A stretch of 64,000 bases of DNA from CAZLFQ01 sp044229535. GTDB taxonomy: Bacteria > Pseudomonadota > Alphaproteobacteria > Rickettsiales > Midichloriaceae. The stretch covers positions 620,001-684,000 of the forward strand of contig JBGASU010000001.1 of assembly GCA_044229535.1 (NCBI GenBank), in the 5' to 3' direction. Position 1 is the stretch's first letter. Each line of letters opens with the position of its first letter. Below, piece after piece: positions 43,972-52,992 of the stretch. Made by a program: the position numbers and the translations under genes. A model generated the notes under the pieces. The model was not told where the DNA came from and searched no databases. It saw nothing but the letters and a program-made list of their open reading frames with translations.

Positions 43972-44337
43972 TTAAATTAATTCTTCAGCAGCACCAACAC
44001 CAGGTGTAGCTTTTGCAGGTGCTTGCATCATCATTGAAGCAGCATCATCAATCTTATCAACCTTAACGCTTAGATACTTAAGGATATCTTCGTTAATTTT
44101 ACAGTTACGTTCAAACTCACTAACAGCTTTAGGCTCAGCGCTAACGCCTAGCATTACATAATGACCTTTTTTGTTCTTCTTAATAATATAAGCAAGGCTA
44201 CGCAGACCCCAATACTCTTTTTTAATGATCTGAGCGCCTAAACCTTTGAAAAGCTCAACAAATTTATCAGCAAGTTTATGCACGTCCTGAGCGGGAATGT
44301 CTTGTCTTGCAATGAATGTACATTCGTAAAATGCCAT
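43972..44337 (-). CDS. rpsF: 30S ribosomal protein S6
   Basis: 121 residues with the S6 pattern MAFYECTFIARQDIPAQDV, WGLRSLAYIIKKNKKGHYV and a C-terminal Ala/Met-rich tail. Dimerises with S18 on the 30S subunit. First gene of the rpsF-rpsR-rplI operon, with a good promoter ~37 bases upstream and GGAG before the ATG. The predicted 5' leader (~30 bases) is too short for the S6:S18 autoregulatory structure known in other bacteria. Confidence 0.97.
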   Translation of the reverse strand: MAFYECTFIARQDIPAQDVHKLADKFVELFKGLGAQIIKKEYWGLRSLAYIIKKNKKGHYVMLGVSAEPKAVSEFERNCKINEDILKYLSVKVDKIDDAASMMMQAPAKATPGVGAAEELI

Positions 44338-44373
44338 TAATTCTCCAATATATATACAATTATAAGTCTAGGC

Positions 44374-44401
44374 ATTGTACAAAATTATTGGCAAAGTGCA
44401 A
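44374..44401 (-). promoter_or_regulatory. Predicted sigma70 promoter of rpsF-rpsR-rplI
   Basis: On the minus strand TTGCAC (44401-44396), a 16-base spacer, TACAAT (44379-44374). ATG 44337 is 37 bases further on. Confidence 0.6.
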
Positions 44402-44494
44402 GGGCTTTTGTGTTATTTTAAAAAAAATAAGATTATTACTCCAAGATCGCTAGTCAACCACTCTATTATATCGACTATTATACCTATACTCACT

Positions 44495-47400
44495 CTAAAA
44501 TTTATTGAATATATTCCTTAAAAACCCTGGGGTTAAGAGAGACAAAGGATTTGAATGCACTTCTGGATCATCTGTAGAGCCAGTGACAGTAAAATTAGCT
44601 CCTATAGCTTCATTTTCAGTCTTATTACCGAATATATCTTTTAAAATAGGAACGTTTTTTAAAACCTGATTTACAATATTTTCGGGCACCACTACCCCAT
44701 TTATATCAATTTTATCTTTTTTAATATCAACAGTGCCATTCGCCGTAAGAGCAAGAGTATTACCCTTAGCAGCACATTCCTTCACCGCCACCACCCCATC
44801 TTGATAAGTCATAGGACATACCAATCTCTCAAACTTAACACCAGAGTTACCGATTAAATTAGATATTCCTTCAAATGATGTAACTGTTATAGATACCACC
44901 GATAGAAGCTTTGCAAGTACAGGAGCTTTTATTAACTGAAAGTCGTTTACATTAAGATTACCAGAGAATCTATCGCCATTAAAGCTACCAGTAAGATCCA
45001 TAGTGCCATTTGCAACTCTTTCAGAAACCCCTAAAGCTTTTATAGTATAACCAGCATTGTTTGAATTAAGCTTCAGAGTTGGATAAGCCATGTCTAGCTT
45101 CATATATGAGCCATTGTCAAAATCACCCGACAAGAGAACTTTATTACACCTTTCAACAGAGCAATCTATCTCTATTTGCGGCTTAAGAAGCATTACATCA
45201 TTTTTCAGGTACAACTTAGCAACCTTTGCAAACAGGGCTATCCCTCTACCACTCTTATCTGACTTCTCGTCACCTCCACCTGAACCACCTCCGAAACTAA
45301 TACTACTTAGATCTAAAGAATCTCCTACTATATTAACAACATCCTTCTTATCACTTTGTTTATATGAAAATCTAAAATTACTTTTGCCAAGCTTGGTGTC
45401 ATTGGAATTTATAAATATTATATCTTTAAGATCTTTTGATAATTTGCTTTGCCCAGTACTATAGAAATTGCCAAAACTTACTTCATAACTTGTTATATCA
45501 ACAAAGCTATCTTTTTCGCTCATACTAAATCTAATATTACTTGGCTCTCCTATCTTCTTCTTAATACCAAAATTTTTTATGTACACAGTAGAGCCCGTCA
45601 GGTCTAGATCTATGATTTCTTTTGAACCATTTTTATCTTCATTCAACTCTATTCCCGCTACGAAGCTGTTGTTAAAGTATTCAGGCTTTGGGTAACCTAA
45701 TTTTTTAATATCATCCCAATTCATCTTGCTTTTAACAGTAATTTTTTGAATATCTTTTAATAGATCTATATTTGCATTTAGACTTATATCAAACTTATCA
45801 TTTACCTTTGCTGTACCAACAACCGAAGTGTTGTGATTTTTATACACAGCATTCAGCATTCCATCTTTCGCTGAAAAATTCTTATATATATTTTGCATCG
45901 AAGCATTAGTAATTTTTGAAGTAGCATAAAGGCTTATATCTTTTAAAGTAAGATCTTCATCTTGAATTGGCACCACAACATCAATATTAGTATGCGCGCT
46001 ACCTTTCAGATTTTTATATTTAACATTAGGAACTTCTGCATGTGCGTATGCAATATTTACTAACTCTTGTAGATCTCCATGCACTTCAGCTTTTACCTCT
46101 ACCCTACTTTTACTATTGGCAAGATCTGGTATTACACCACTAGCTTTAAGAATCTTAGTATTTAAAATAGTTGCTGAATCCACATTGAAAGAAACATCTG
46201 CACCAGTTATCAAAACTTTTGCTTTCACACTATTTACTGGGGGCACGCCCTCCATATAGGAAATAGATGTTCCATCTAGATTCAAATTAATTAAAATATC
46301 TTTTTTATTAATGGTTTTCTTAGCTTTAATTTCATCGATATTCAGATCAAATCTTCCATCTGCTTTTGCAAGATTCCCGCCAGAAATATGTTGAAAAATC
46401 CATTCTCTAGTTCTTGCAGTAACAGGAGTAGGCCAATAATCTTGCACATGATTTACAGGGAGACTGCTTAGAGAAAAATCTCCTTGAAGGCGAATGCTTC
46501 CATTAACTCTTTTTATAGAAAAAGATGAGTTAAGATCCAAGTAATCTGCTTTTATCTTGAACTGATCAACTTGAATTTGCGAGCAATTATTTAGGCAACT
46601 CCCTTTCACCCCTACATAATCAGGAGTTATATCAACTGGAAAGAAATGATTTTTATTTATCTTTCCTTCAAAATTTCCGATGTTAAAGTCTATTCTTTCT
46701 ACAGTTTTAGTATCTATAATTTTTGTGTCAAAACTAAGATCCGCTTCGACGTGAGATCCTTTTAATTCATCTATCTTAAAACCAAACTCTTCAAATAAAG
46801 AAGTAGATATATTGCTAATAGTTCCTCGAGTATTTAAATATTTATTTGAAGTAGTATCAAATGTCACATCGACAATGCTGTTTTTATCGCGAATATTTAC
46901 ATCGCCATAAAGCACAAAAACCATTTTGTTATTTTGAATATGCGGACTTAACACCAAATTGTTCACCTGTATATCCAGTGATTCCTCTTGATTGATATCA
47001 AAGTTAAACTCTGTATTCGTTAGCATTAAGCTGAACTTCAACAGCTTGTCATGATATTTTTCGATATATGCATTAATTTTTTCTATAGGTAACGGCCCCG
47101 ATGCTTCCTGCTCGTTATCATATAAAAGCTGCATCAGTTGAATTCTTGGCTGAGATATTTGAATGTTTAATAAATTGTGATTAGACTGCGGCAACAAACC
47201 AAGTAAGTCTATTTTTGCTTTAAGCTCTGCAAGCTCAAAATCGCCTCTTTTATCATTATGCAGCCTTGCATTTAACAACTTTAACGAGATACTCTTATCT
47301 TCATCAAACCCTATAACTACTTTTTCCAATTGAAAGCTTGAGCCTTCTGGCATAATACCAGAAATTTCTTTAGTCACATACCCTGCAAGAAAAGGAATTG

Positions 47401-47509
47401 TCCTTTCTCCTGTATATATCCAGCCTATCAACAAAGCTAAAACGATAGACAAAGCTATGGCTGTCTTAAGCAAGATAAAAAAAATCTTTCTAATAACACG
47501 TCTTATCAC
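44495..47509 (-). CDS. YhdP-like AsmA-superfamily envelope protein (DUF3971)
   Basis: 1004 residues. One N-terminal membrane anchor (FILLKTAIALSIVLALLIGWIY, ~11-32) followed by a very long periplasmic beta-rich body. The DUF3971 region is seen at ~370-400 (WPTPVTARTREWIFQHISGG), the diagnostic feature of YhdP-type proteins, and an AsmA-like C-terminal domain ends with VTGSTDDPEVHSNPLSLLTPGFLRNIF. YhdP carries phospholipids between inner and outer membranes in Enterobacteria. Start is GTG 47509; no nearby ATG. An insertion with SFGGGSGGGDEKSDKSG near 760 is likely a flexible loop. Divergent from lolA. Confidence 0.88.
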   Translation of the reverse strand: MIRRVIRKIFFILLKTAIALSIVLALLIGWIYTGERTIPFLAGYVTKEISGIMPEGSSFQLEKVVIGFDEDKSISLKLLNARLHNDKRGDFELAELKAKIDLLGLLPQSNHNLLNIQISQPRIQLMQLLYDNEQEASGPLPIEKINAYIEKYHDKLLKFSLMLTNTEFNFDINQEESLDIQVNNLVLSPHIQNNKMVFVLYGDVNIRDKNSIVDVTFDTTSNKYLNTRGTISNISTSLFEEFGFKIDELKGSHVEADLSFDTKIIDTKTVERIDFNIGNFEGKINKNHFFPVDITPDYVGVKGSCLNNCSQIQVDQFKIKADYLDLNSSFSIKRVNGSIRLQGDFSLSSLPVNHVQDYWPTPVTARTREWIFQHISGGNLAKADGRFDLNIDEIKAKKTINKKDILINLNLDGTSISYMEGVPPVNSVKAKVLITGADVSFNVDSATILNTKILKASGVIPDLANSKSRVEVKAEVHGDLQELVNIAYAHAEVPNVKYKNLKGSAHTNIDVVVPIQDEDLTLKDISLYATSKITNASMQNIYKNFSAKDGMLNAVYKNHNTSVVGTAKVNDKFDISLNANIDLLKDIQKITVKSKMNWDDIKKLGYPKPEYFNNSFVAGIELNEDKNGSKEIIDLDLTGSTVYIKNFGIKKKIGEPSNIRFSMSEKDSFVDITSYEVSFGNFYSTGQSKLSKDLKDIIFINSNDTKLGKSNFRFSYKQSDKKDVVNIVGDSLDLSSISFGGGSGGGDEKSDKSGRGIALFAKVAKLYLKNDVMLLKPQIEIDCSVERCNKVLLSGDFDNGSYMKLDMAYPTLKLNSNNAGYTIKALGVSERVANGTMDLTGSFNGDRFSGNLNVNDFQLIKAPVLAKLLSVVSITVTSFEGISNLIGNSGVKFERLVCPMTYQDGVVAVKECAAKGNTLALTANGTVDIKKDKIDINGVVVPENIVNQVLKNVPILKDIFGNKTENEAIGANFTVTGSTDDPEVHSNPLSLLTPGFLRNIFNKF

Positions 47510-47533
47510 AAACCAAACTAATATTGAAATTTA

Positions 47534-48196
47534 ATGTTTTTAATTGTATTATACAGCTTCAAAACTCAATATTTACAGCCATTGAAAAGATATATTAAAT
47601 TTCTAATTATTACAATGTTTTTTACGGTAAATGCCGCAAAAGCAGATGATCTGAACAAGATAGTTAAAGACAAGGCTATACAAAAAGTTCAGACCTATTT
47701 TAATCAACTAAAAACAATTAATGCTGCATTTATTCAAATTGATTCAGAAGGCAACGAACGCAAAGGAAAATTCTTACTTTCACGACCTGATAAAATGCGT
47801 ATTGATTATCTCACTCCCGAAAAAGAGTTGATATTACTAGATGAAGATTTCCTAATTCATTACAATCATTCTTTGGATGAAGTCAGTTACGTAAGCAACG
47901 AAAATCTTCCTATTACTTTATTGAGCAAAAAAGACTTAGACTTCTCTAAAGACGTCAGAGTAGTTAAGACTAACGAATTAAAGGAAGGAACGCAGATTGA
48001 AGTTGTTATTCCTCAAAAGAAAAAGGACGAATACACAATCGTCATGTTTTTTACAAAACAGCCATTCCAATTATCAAGAGTCACGGTTGTAGATAAAGCT
48101 GGCGGAGAAGTTGAGCTAAAATTAATAGATGCATATTATAATTCAAGTATTCCAAACTCAGCATTTGAATTCAAAAACCCTAGGTTTTTTAGATGA
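47534..48196 (+). CDS. lolA: Outer membrane lipoprotein carrier protein LolA
   Basis: 220 residues. Signal-like hydrophobic segment FLIITMFFTVNAAKA-DD at ~23-38 followed by the LolA core: TINAAFIQIDSEGNERKGKF, RPDKMRIDYLTPEKELIL, and ALL-beta strands to VELKLIDAYYNSSIPNSAFEF. Carries lipoproteins from LolCDE across the periplasm. The ATG (47534) leaves an odd 20-residue extension before the signal peptide; an in-frame TTG (47582) would give a standard one starting MKRYIKF. LolB, usually absent in Alphaproteobacteria, is not seen. Divergent from the YhdP-like gene (24-base gap). Confidence 0.92.
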   Translation: MFLIVLYSFKTQYLQPLKRYIKFLIITMFFTVNAAKADDLNKIVKDKAIQKVQTYFNQLKTINAAFIQIDSEGNERKGKFLLSRPDKMRIDYLTPEKELILLDEDFLIHYNHSLDEVSYVSNENLPITLLSKKDLDFSKDVRVVKTNELKEGTQIEVVIPQKKKDEYTIVMFFTKQPFQLSRVTVVDKAGGEVELKLIDAYYNSSIPNSAFEFKNPRFFR

Positions 48197-48206
48197 TACC
48201 ATGCCT

Positions 48207-49787
48207 CTAATCTACACCAAGATCCCTAACGTATAACTGCGCACATATCAAACGAATAGAACTATTAAGCATACTCGTCACAACGTCGTTATAAAGTTTG
48301 CTTTTACTAAATTCTGCTCCTCTTTCTAGAGCGTTATCTTGGTTATTATTCCAACTGCAAGCTGAAAAAGAGATGTTATTAGCAAATAGACTTTCAAATA
48401 CATCATTATCCATAAGTTCAGCCACCAATTTTGATACGCTCAAAGGAATAGCTAACATACGCCTTACTTGTATAGTGCTTCTATCATCTGGGTGAGGATT
48501 GAAAATTGCTTCTAATCCACATTTAGACTCCAAACCACTTTTACTATTTATCGGTCTTAAATGCATTAAAGATATTGTATTCTTCTCATTCAGCGACATA
48601 AAATGGTGATCAAGTGATAAAAACACAAATTCAGGAATTTTTTTCTTTAAATGCTCTTTAAAAAAGAATTCTAAAAAGTCTACAAATCTTCTAAGTCCGT
48701 AACCAGTAGAAGAAACTAAATCACAAATTAATATTGGCTTTTCACTATCTAAATTACCAATTCCAATTTTTTCTAAATAAGCCACAAAGTATTCAACGCG
48801 TTCTTTATCAACAAAATTTCTTGTTCTTTGTTCTAGTGATTTAGCATCCACATTAGAACGACGATTAGCCACACCAGGAGTACCTGAAAAGCTAACATTA
48901 AAGCTTCGTTGCCCAGAATTTCCAAGATAAGTACTTGCTAATGGATAGGCTCTAGCAAGTAAATCTGTTACTCTCCCAAGAAAAATTACTGGAGCATTGT
49001 CTAAATGAGCAGACACCTTACTTATTAATAACGCTGCCTTAGCCACTGCGTCTATTACTTTATCTGCACTGTTAAACTCTAAAAGCGGAGCTACATCATC
49101 CTGTCTTAAAATAAGACTTTTGGGCATGCTATTTAGGTGAGCATTCGCAACCTTTGTTAATTGTAAAAACATTCTTAGTGCAGCATCCTGCACTTTTTTA
49201 GAAGTATTTACATCCCTTATTTGATCTTCTAAACTTAGTAAATGTAGCGAAGCATCAAAAGCTTTTCTAGAAAATTGATTAGTAAAGAATTGCACTAGAA
49301 GACTTTCCTTTGAAGGCACTTCAATATCTAATATTTCACATAAAACTGGGAGGGTCTCTAAATATTTAGCCGCAATCATATGATCATAATTTTCTGGTGT
49401 TTGACTCCCTATTTTTATCAGAGTTGATGTACATGACTCAAATCTATCCACTACTTCATCGAACGCAATTTTATCTTTTTCTTTTTTACTTGAACCTAAG
49501 TCATTATCACGAATAACTATGGCAAAATAAAGAAAAGTCATTATCTTATAATAGATAGTTGCATCGCCACTACCATTTACTCTATATTTAGATGCAGCAG
49601 CATTGAAGCTATTCTGAAGGCTTTTAGCCACATCAATCACTTTATCATGTTTTGATACATAGTTTAGAAAAAAACTATAAAATGCATACTCAATAGAAGC
49701 GACCTGAGTCGTTGCTCTATCACTCTCGATTATATCAACAGGATTCCCTAATTCAGCCCTATTGTCATTACTTAACAAACCCTTCAT
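48207..49787 (-). CDS. Hypothetical protein, 526 residues
   Basis: Not recognised. Mostly helical through ~300, with a Ser/Asn/Gly-rich linker (SGQRSFNVSFSGTPGV, ~295-310), then a more ordered C-terminal domain. A stretch near 350 (KPILICDLVSSTGYGLRRFVDFL, cited by ILICD and TGYGL) looks like the PRPP-binding loop of phosphoribosyltransferases (Leu-Ile-x-Asp...Thr-Gly-x-Gly), but the remaining family motifs are not evident. No signal peptide or membrane segment. Start ATG 49787 with AAAGGGGG and an excellent promoter upstream. Isolated, convergent with lolA (10-base gap). Its leader resembles the other accessory genes. Confidence 0.8.
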   Translation of the reverse strand: MKGLLSNDNRAELGNPVDIIESDRATTQVASIEYAFYSFFLNYVSKHDKVIDVAKSLQNSFNAAASKYRVNGSGDATIYYKIMTFLYFAIVIRDNDLGSSKKEKDKIAFDEVVDRFESCTSTLIKIGSQTPENYDHMIAAKYLETLPVLCEILDIEVPSKESLLVQFFTNQFSRKAFDASLHLLSLEDQIRDVNTSKKVQDAALRMFLQLTKVANAHLNSMPKSLILRQDDVAPLLEFNSADKVIDAVAKAALLISKVSAHLDNAPVIFLGRVTDLLARAYPLASTYLGNSGQRSFNVSFSGTPGVANRRSNVDAKSLEQRTRNFVDKERVEYFVAYLEKIGIGNLDSEKPILICDLVSSTGYGLRRFVDFLEFFFKEHLKKKIPEFVFLSLDHHFMSLNEKNTISLMHLRPINSKSGLESKCGLEAIFNPHPDDRSTIQVRRMLAIPLSVSKLVAELMDNDVFESLFANNISFSACSWNNNQDNALERGAEFSKSKLYNDVVTSMLNSSIRLICAQLYVRDLGVD

Positions 49788-49790
49788 AAA

Positions 49791-49798
49791 CCCCCTTT
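49791..49798 (-). promoter_or_regulatory. Strong Shine-Dalgarno of the 526-residue protein gene
   Basis: AAAGGGGG, then TTT and ATG 49787. TATAAAGGGG upstream of the ATG is shared with the gene that starts at 20710. Confidence 0.6.
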
Positions 49799-49817
49799 AT
49801 AATAAAATAAAGAGCAT

Positions 49818-49846
49818 ATTATATCACATATATGGCTTTTATTCAA
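49818..49846 (-). promoter_or_regulatory. Predicted sigma70 promoter of the 526-residue protein gene
   Basis: On the minus strand TTGAAT (49846-49841), a 17-base spacer, TATAAT (49823-49818), 30 bases before ATG 49787. A perfect -10. The preceding GTGGTTTTTG resembles sequence before the gene that starts at 20710 (GTGGTTTTATG). Confidence 0.6.
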
Positions 49847-49926
49847 CAAAAACCACACATAAATCAAAAACTTGACTGGCGCAAAATGACTATATAGTAT
49901 CCACGACAAAAACCAGAACACAATAT

Positions 49927-50616
49927 ATGTCCACAGCAATCATCCTAGTCGCCCCGCAGATGGGTGAAAATATCGGCGCTACAGCAAGGGCAATGAGTAA
50001 TTTTGGCCTGAACGATTTGCGTCTAGTCACACCACGTGATGGCTGGCCTAATCCAAAGGCTAATGAAATGTCTGCCCATGGCGAATTCATAATAGAAAAA
50101 GCTAGAGTGTTTGAAACGGTTAATGCCGCAATTGCAGATTTAAATTTTCTCATAGCTACAACAGCTAACCCAAGATACATGGAAAAGCCTATTACATCTC
50201 CACGCGAGGTTTATACTCTTGCACAAGGCAAAGTTGGTATTATGTTTGGTTGCGAAAGATCTGGGCTAACAAATGAGCAATTGGTTATGGCAGATGTCAT
50301 TACGCAAATTCCAACATCAGACATGAATCCATCATTAAACATTGCACAAGCAGTAGGCATTATGTGTTACGAGCTGTTTACTCGCGACACACCCACAATA
50401 AAAAACAATGCCTCTCAGCCAGCTACAAAAGCAGAGCTAGATTTTTTCCTAACTTTCTTAGAATCTAATTTAGAAAAAACCGATTTTTTTAAAAATAAAA
50501 AGCTCGCCCCAACTATGAAGCGCAACATCAGAAATATCTTCACTAGACAGCCCCTCACCTCTCAAGATACACGAACTTTGATGGGAATTATCAAGACACT
50601 AGTCAACAACCATTAA
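49927..50616 (+). CDS. trmJ: SPOUT-family RNA methyltransferase, TrmJ-like
   Basis: 229 residues of the SpoU/TrmH (SPOUT) class. Motif 1 ENIGATARAMSNFG at ~18-31, motif 2 GIMFGCERSGLTNEQL near 102-117, motif 3 SLNIAQAVGIMCYEL near 137-151, with the SAM-binding trefoil knot. TrmJ 2'-O-methylates position 32 of tRNAs; the family has other members, so the substrate is inferred. Start ATG 49927. A 139-base divergent gap separates it from the 526-residue protein gene. Confidence 0.9.
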   Translation: MSTAIILVAPQMGENIGATARAMSNFGLNDLRLVTPRDGWPNPKANEMSAHGEFIIEKARVFETVNAAIADLNFLIATTANPRYMEKPITSPREVYTLAQGKVGIMFGCERSGLTNEQLVMADVITQIPTSDMNPSLNIAQAVGIMCYELFTRDTPTIKNNASQPATKAELDFFLTFLESNLEKTDFFKNKKLAPTMKRNIRNIFTRQPLTSQDTRTLMGIIKTLVNNH

Positions 50617-50753
50617 CTAACACAATATCAGATTTTCACTTTATATCAGCTTCATTGCAAAAAAATACCGATAAAAAACCTCACATATTAACCATTTATT
50701 AACTTTTTTTTACTACAATCATATACAGAACCCAACACAACCAAGGTTTTTAT

Positions 50754-51212
50754 ATGTTAAACACTGAAAACACAAAAATTAGAGACGATGTGAACTCTCT
50801 AGTCAAAATTGCACAAGACCAAAATAGTCTACGAGAATTTGTTACATCATATTTCATGACTTATGATAAAGATAAAAAAGAATGGAAGATGGAAGACTTC
50901 AATAGAATGATAGAAGCAGTACAGTCGATGAAAGACCTACCTGGAGTTTCTGGCCAGTCTAAAGCAAACATAGCTCAAGTCACATCAGCTTTTAAAGGCA
51001 TGGGAAAACTAGTTAAGATGGAGTATGACAAAGACAGAAGTCTTATCGGCAAATTGATTGATTATGCATTGCCACCAAAAAAACTACCTGAACATGTTCA
51101 AGGCGCAAGAAACATTGTAGATCAGATACAAAGAAAAGTTGAAGCTGAATCACAAAAAATGGCGAAGTTAATAAAATCAGGCGCCAAACCAATGATCGGA
51201 GGCCGACAATAA
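50754..51212 (+). CDS. Hypothetical soluble protein, 152 residues
   Basis: Not recognised. Predicted all-helical and charged, with MLNTENTKIRDDVNSLVKIAQ at the start, a middle ITKGMGK-like linker, and a basic C-terminal amphipathic helix ending KSGAKPMIGGRQ. No signal peptide or membrane segment. AAGG seven bases before the ATG. It is a single gene bounded by a strong terminator shared with gltA on the other strand. Not an obvious effector; could be a small conserved Rickettsiales protein. Confidence 0.75.
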   Translation: MLNTENTKIRDDVNSLVKIAQDQNSLREFVTSYFMTYDKDKKEWKMEDFNRMIEAVQSMKDLPGVSGQSKANIAQVTSAFKGMGKLVKMEYDKDRSLIGKLIDYALPPKKLPEHVQGARNIVDQIQRKVEAESQKMAKLIKSGAKPMIGGRQ

Positions 51213-51226
51213 CAAGCGATATCATT

Positions 51227-51264
51227 AAAAAAGCTCTGCCAATTAATTATTGCAGAGCTTTTTT
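51227..51264. terminator. Bidirectional rho-independent terminator
   Basis: AAAAAAGCTCTGC-(12-base loop)-GCAGAGCTTTTTT: 13 perfect pairs with A-run and T-run. It serves the 50754-51212 gene on the plus strand and gltA on the minus strand. Confidence 0.9.
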
Positions 51265-51288
51265 AAATGCAATAGTTTAACTGATAAG

Positions 51289-52629
51289 CTATTTCCTCTT
51301 GTTTAAAGGCACAAATTTGCGATTAGGTTCGCCAACATATAATTGACGTGGGCGACCAATTTTTTGCTTAGGGTCTTCAATCATTTCTTTCCACTGCGCA
51401 ACCCAACCAGCGGTTCTACCTATTGCGAACATAACAGTAAACATCTGCGTTGGAATACCTAATGCGCGATAGATTATACCTGAATAGAAATCCACATTTG
51501 GATATAATTTACGCTCTACAAAATACTCGTCTCTCAACGCAATCGCCTCAAGCTCTTGAGCAATATCAAGAAGTGGATCATCCTTAATATTCATTTTTTT
51601 CAAAACTTCCTGACACGATTTTTTCAAAACCGCTGCACGAGGATCATAGTTTTTATAAACCCTATGTCCAAAACCCATCAATCTAAATGGATCATTCTTA
51701 TCTTTCGCTTTTGCTATGAACATCGGAATACGCTCAGGGGTACCAATTTCACTTAACATATTTAACACTGCTTCATTTGCCCCACCGTGTGCTGGGCCCC
51801 ATAATGATGATATACCAGCACCAATCACAGCATAAGGATTAGCACCAGATGAACCAGCTAAACGCACTGTTGATGTTGAAGCATTTTGTTCGTGATCAGC
51901 ATGCAAAATTAACAACTTATCGATAGCATCGGCCAATACTGGATCAACCTTATAATCCTCAGTTGGAACTCCAAACATCATCTTTAAAAAGTTTGCACTG
52001 TAATCCAATGAATTATCAGGATATACCATCGGCTGGCCGATAGAATACTTATAACTCATTGCTGCCAAGGTTGGGATCTTTGCTATTAATTTAATTGCCG
52101 CATCTTCTCGTTGCGCTTTATCTCTAATATCAAGGCTATCGTGGTAGAATGCCGAAAGAGAACTAACTGCACCTACCATAACCGCCATTGGATGCGAGCT
52201 TCTTGGGAATCCTCTGAACAGGAATTGCAACTGCTCATGAATCATTGTATGTCTTTTAACTCTTTCTATGAAAGCAGCTTTTTCTGCTTTGTTAGGCAGC
52301 TCACCATATAAAAGTAAATAACATACTTCCATATAGTCGCTATTTTGCGCCAAATCGGCTATTGAATAGCCGCGATGCATCAATATCCCCTCCTCCCCGT
52401 CTATATATGTAATTGCCGAATTACAAGAAGCAGTAGACATAAACCCAGGATCATAGGTAAACATACCACTTTCTTCATAAAGCTTTGTTACATCAATAAC
52501 AGATGGCCCTACATTCCCTTGAATAATAGGTAACTCAATTGGCTTTTTAGAATCGCCAATAAACAACTTTGCAGTTTGTTGTGTATTTGCAGGAACCTGC
52601 TTCTTGTCTTTTAAAATTGCCATATTCAT
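51289..52629 (-). CDS. gltA: Citrate synthase
   Basis: Condenses acetyl-CoA and oxaloacetate, first step of the TCA cycle. 446 residues from ATG 52629. Catalytic His in HADHEQNASTSTVR and GPAHGGANEA, and catalytic Asp in NVDFYSG near 385; FTYDPGFMSTASC and GFGHRVYKNYDPR are family signatures of the hexameric bacterial enzyme. The longer ORF starts at ATG 52680 and adds 17 hydrophobic residues that the rickettsial family as I know it lacks, so the internal ATG is chosen; there is no good Shine-Dalgarno either way. Divergent from sdhE, another TCA-related gene. Confidence 0.95.
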   Translation of the reverse strand: MNMAILKDKKQVPANTQQTAKLFIGDSKKPIELPIIQGNVGPSVIDVTKLYEESGMFTYDPGFMSTASCNSAITYIDGEEGILMHRGYSIADLAQNSDYMEVCYLLLYGELPNKAEKAAFIERVKRHTMIHEQLQFLFRGFPRSSHPMAVMVGAVSSLSAFYHDSLDIRDKAQREDAAIKLIAKIPTLAAMSYKYSIGQPMVYPDNSLDYSANFLKMMFGVPTEDYKVDPVLADAIDKLLILHADHEQNASTSTVRLAGSSGANPYAVIGAGISSLWGPAHGGANEAVLNMLSEIGTPERIPMFIAKAKDKNDPFRLMGFGHRVYKNYDPRAAVLKKSCQEVLKKMNIKDDPLLDIAQELEAIALRDEYFVERKLYPNVDFYSGIIYRALGIPTQMFTVMFAIGRTAGWVAQWKEMIEDPKQKIGRPRQLYVGEPNRKFVPLNKRK

Positions 52630-52704
52630 ATTGATGCTATAAATTAATACATATATTAAGCCTATATTGCATCGCAACATATTTCAATATAAAAAATTAA
52701 TAAA

Positions 52705-52992
52705 ATGAATCGTTTAGATAGAGAAAAAAAACTATTATATCGCAGCGTTCACCGAGGCTGTAAGGAAACAGATATACTGCTTGGCGAATTTGCGGAATAT
52801 AGATTAAATCGCCTCACAGATAACGAACTAGATATATATGAGCAACTACTAGAAGTTAATGATGTAGACATATATAATTGGCTCACTGGAAGCTCGCAAA
52901 TACCAGCTAATTACGATAATTCATTATTTAAAAAAATAGCAGATTTTAACAAGGAACAATGCGCAAGAAAAATAAATACAAAATCTTTTTAA
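52705..52992 (+). CDS. sdhE: FAD assembly factor SdhE (succinate dehydrogenase assembly factor 2)
   Basis: 95 residues. The signature HRGCKETDILLGEFAEY near 18-34 with the RGxxExD box is that of SdhE/SDHAF2 (also called CptB, YgfY, DUF339), followed by LLEVNDVDIYNWLTGS. Promotes covalent flavinylation of SdhA. It therefore supports complex II, whose SdhB is 46 kb away here. Its 3' end overlaps lpxB by 34 bases. Confidence 0.92.
   Translation: MNRLDREKKLLYRSVHRGCKETDILLGEFAEYRLNRLTDNELDIYEQLLEVNDVDIYNWLTGSSQIPANYDNSLFKKIADFNKEQCARKINTKSF

Noticed and set aside
48554..48800. Phosphoribosyltransferase assignment for the 526-residue protein
   Set aside because: Only one loop resembles the PRPP motif; the other motifs are missing, so no function was assigned.
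52630..52680. Long N-terminus of citrate synthase from ATG 52680
   Set aside because: The 17 extra residues are not part of the family N-terminus as I know it and no Shine-Dalgarno supports them.
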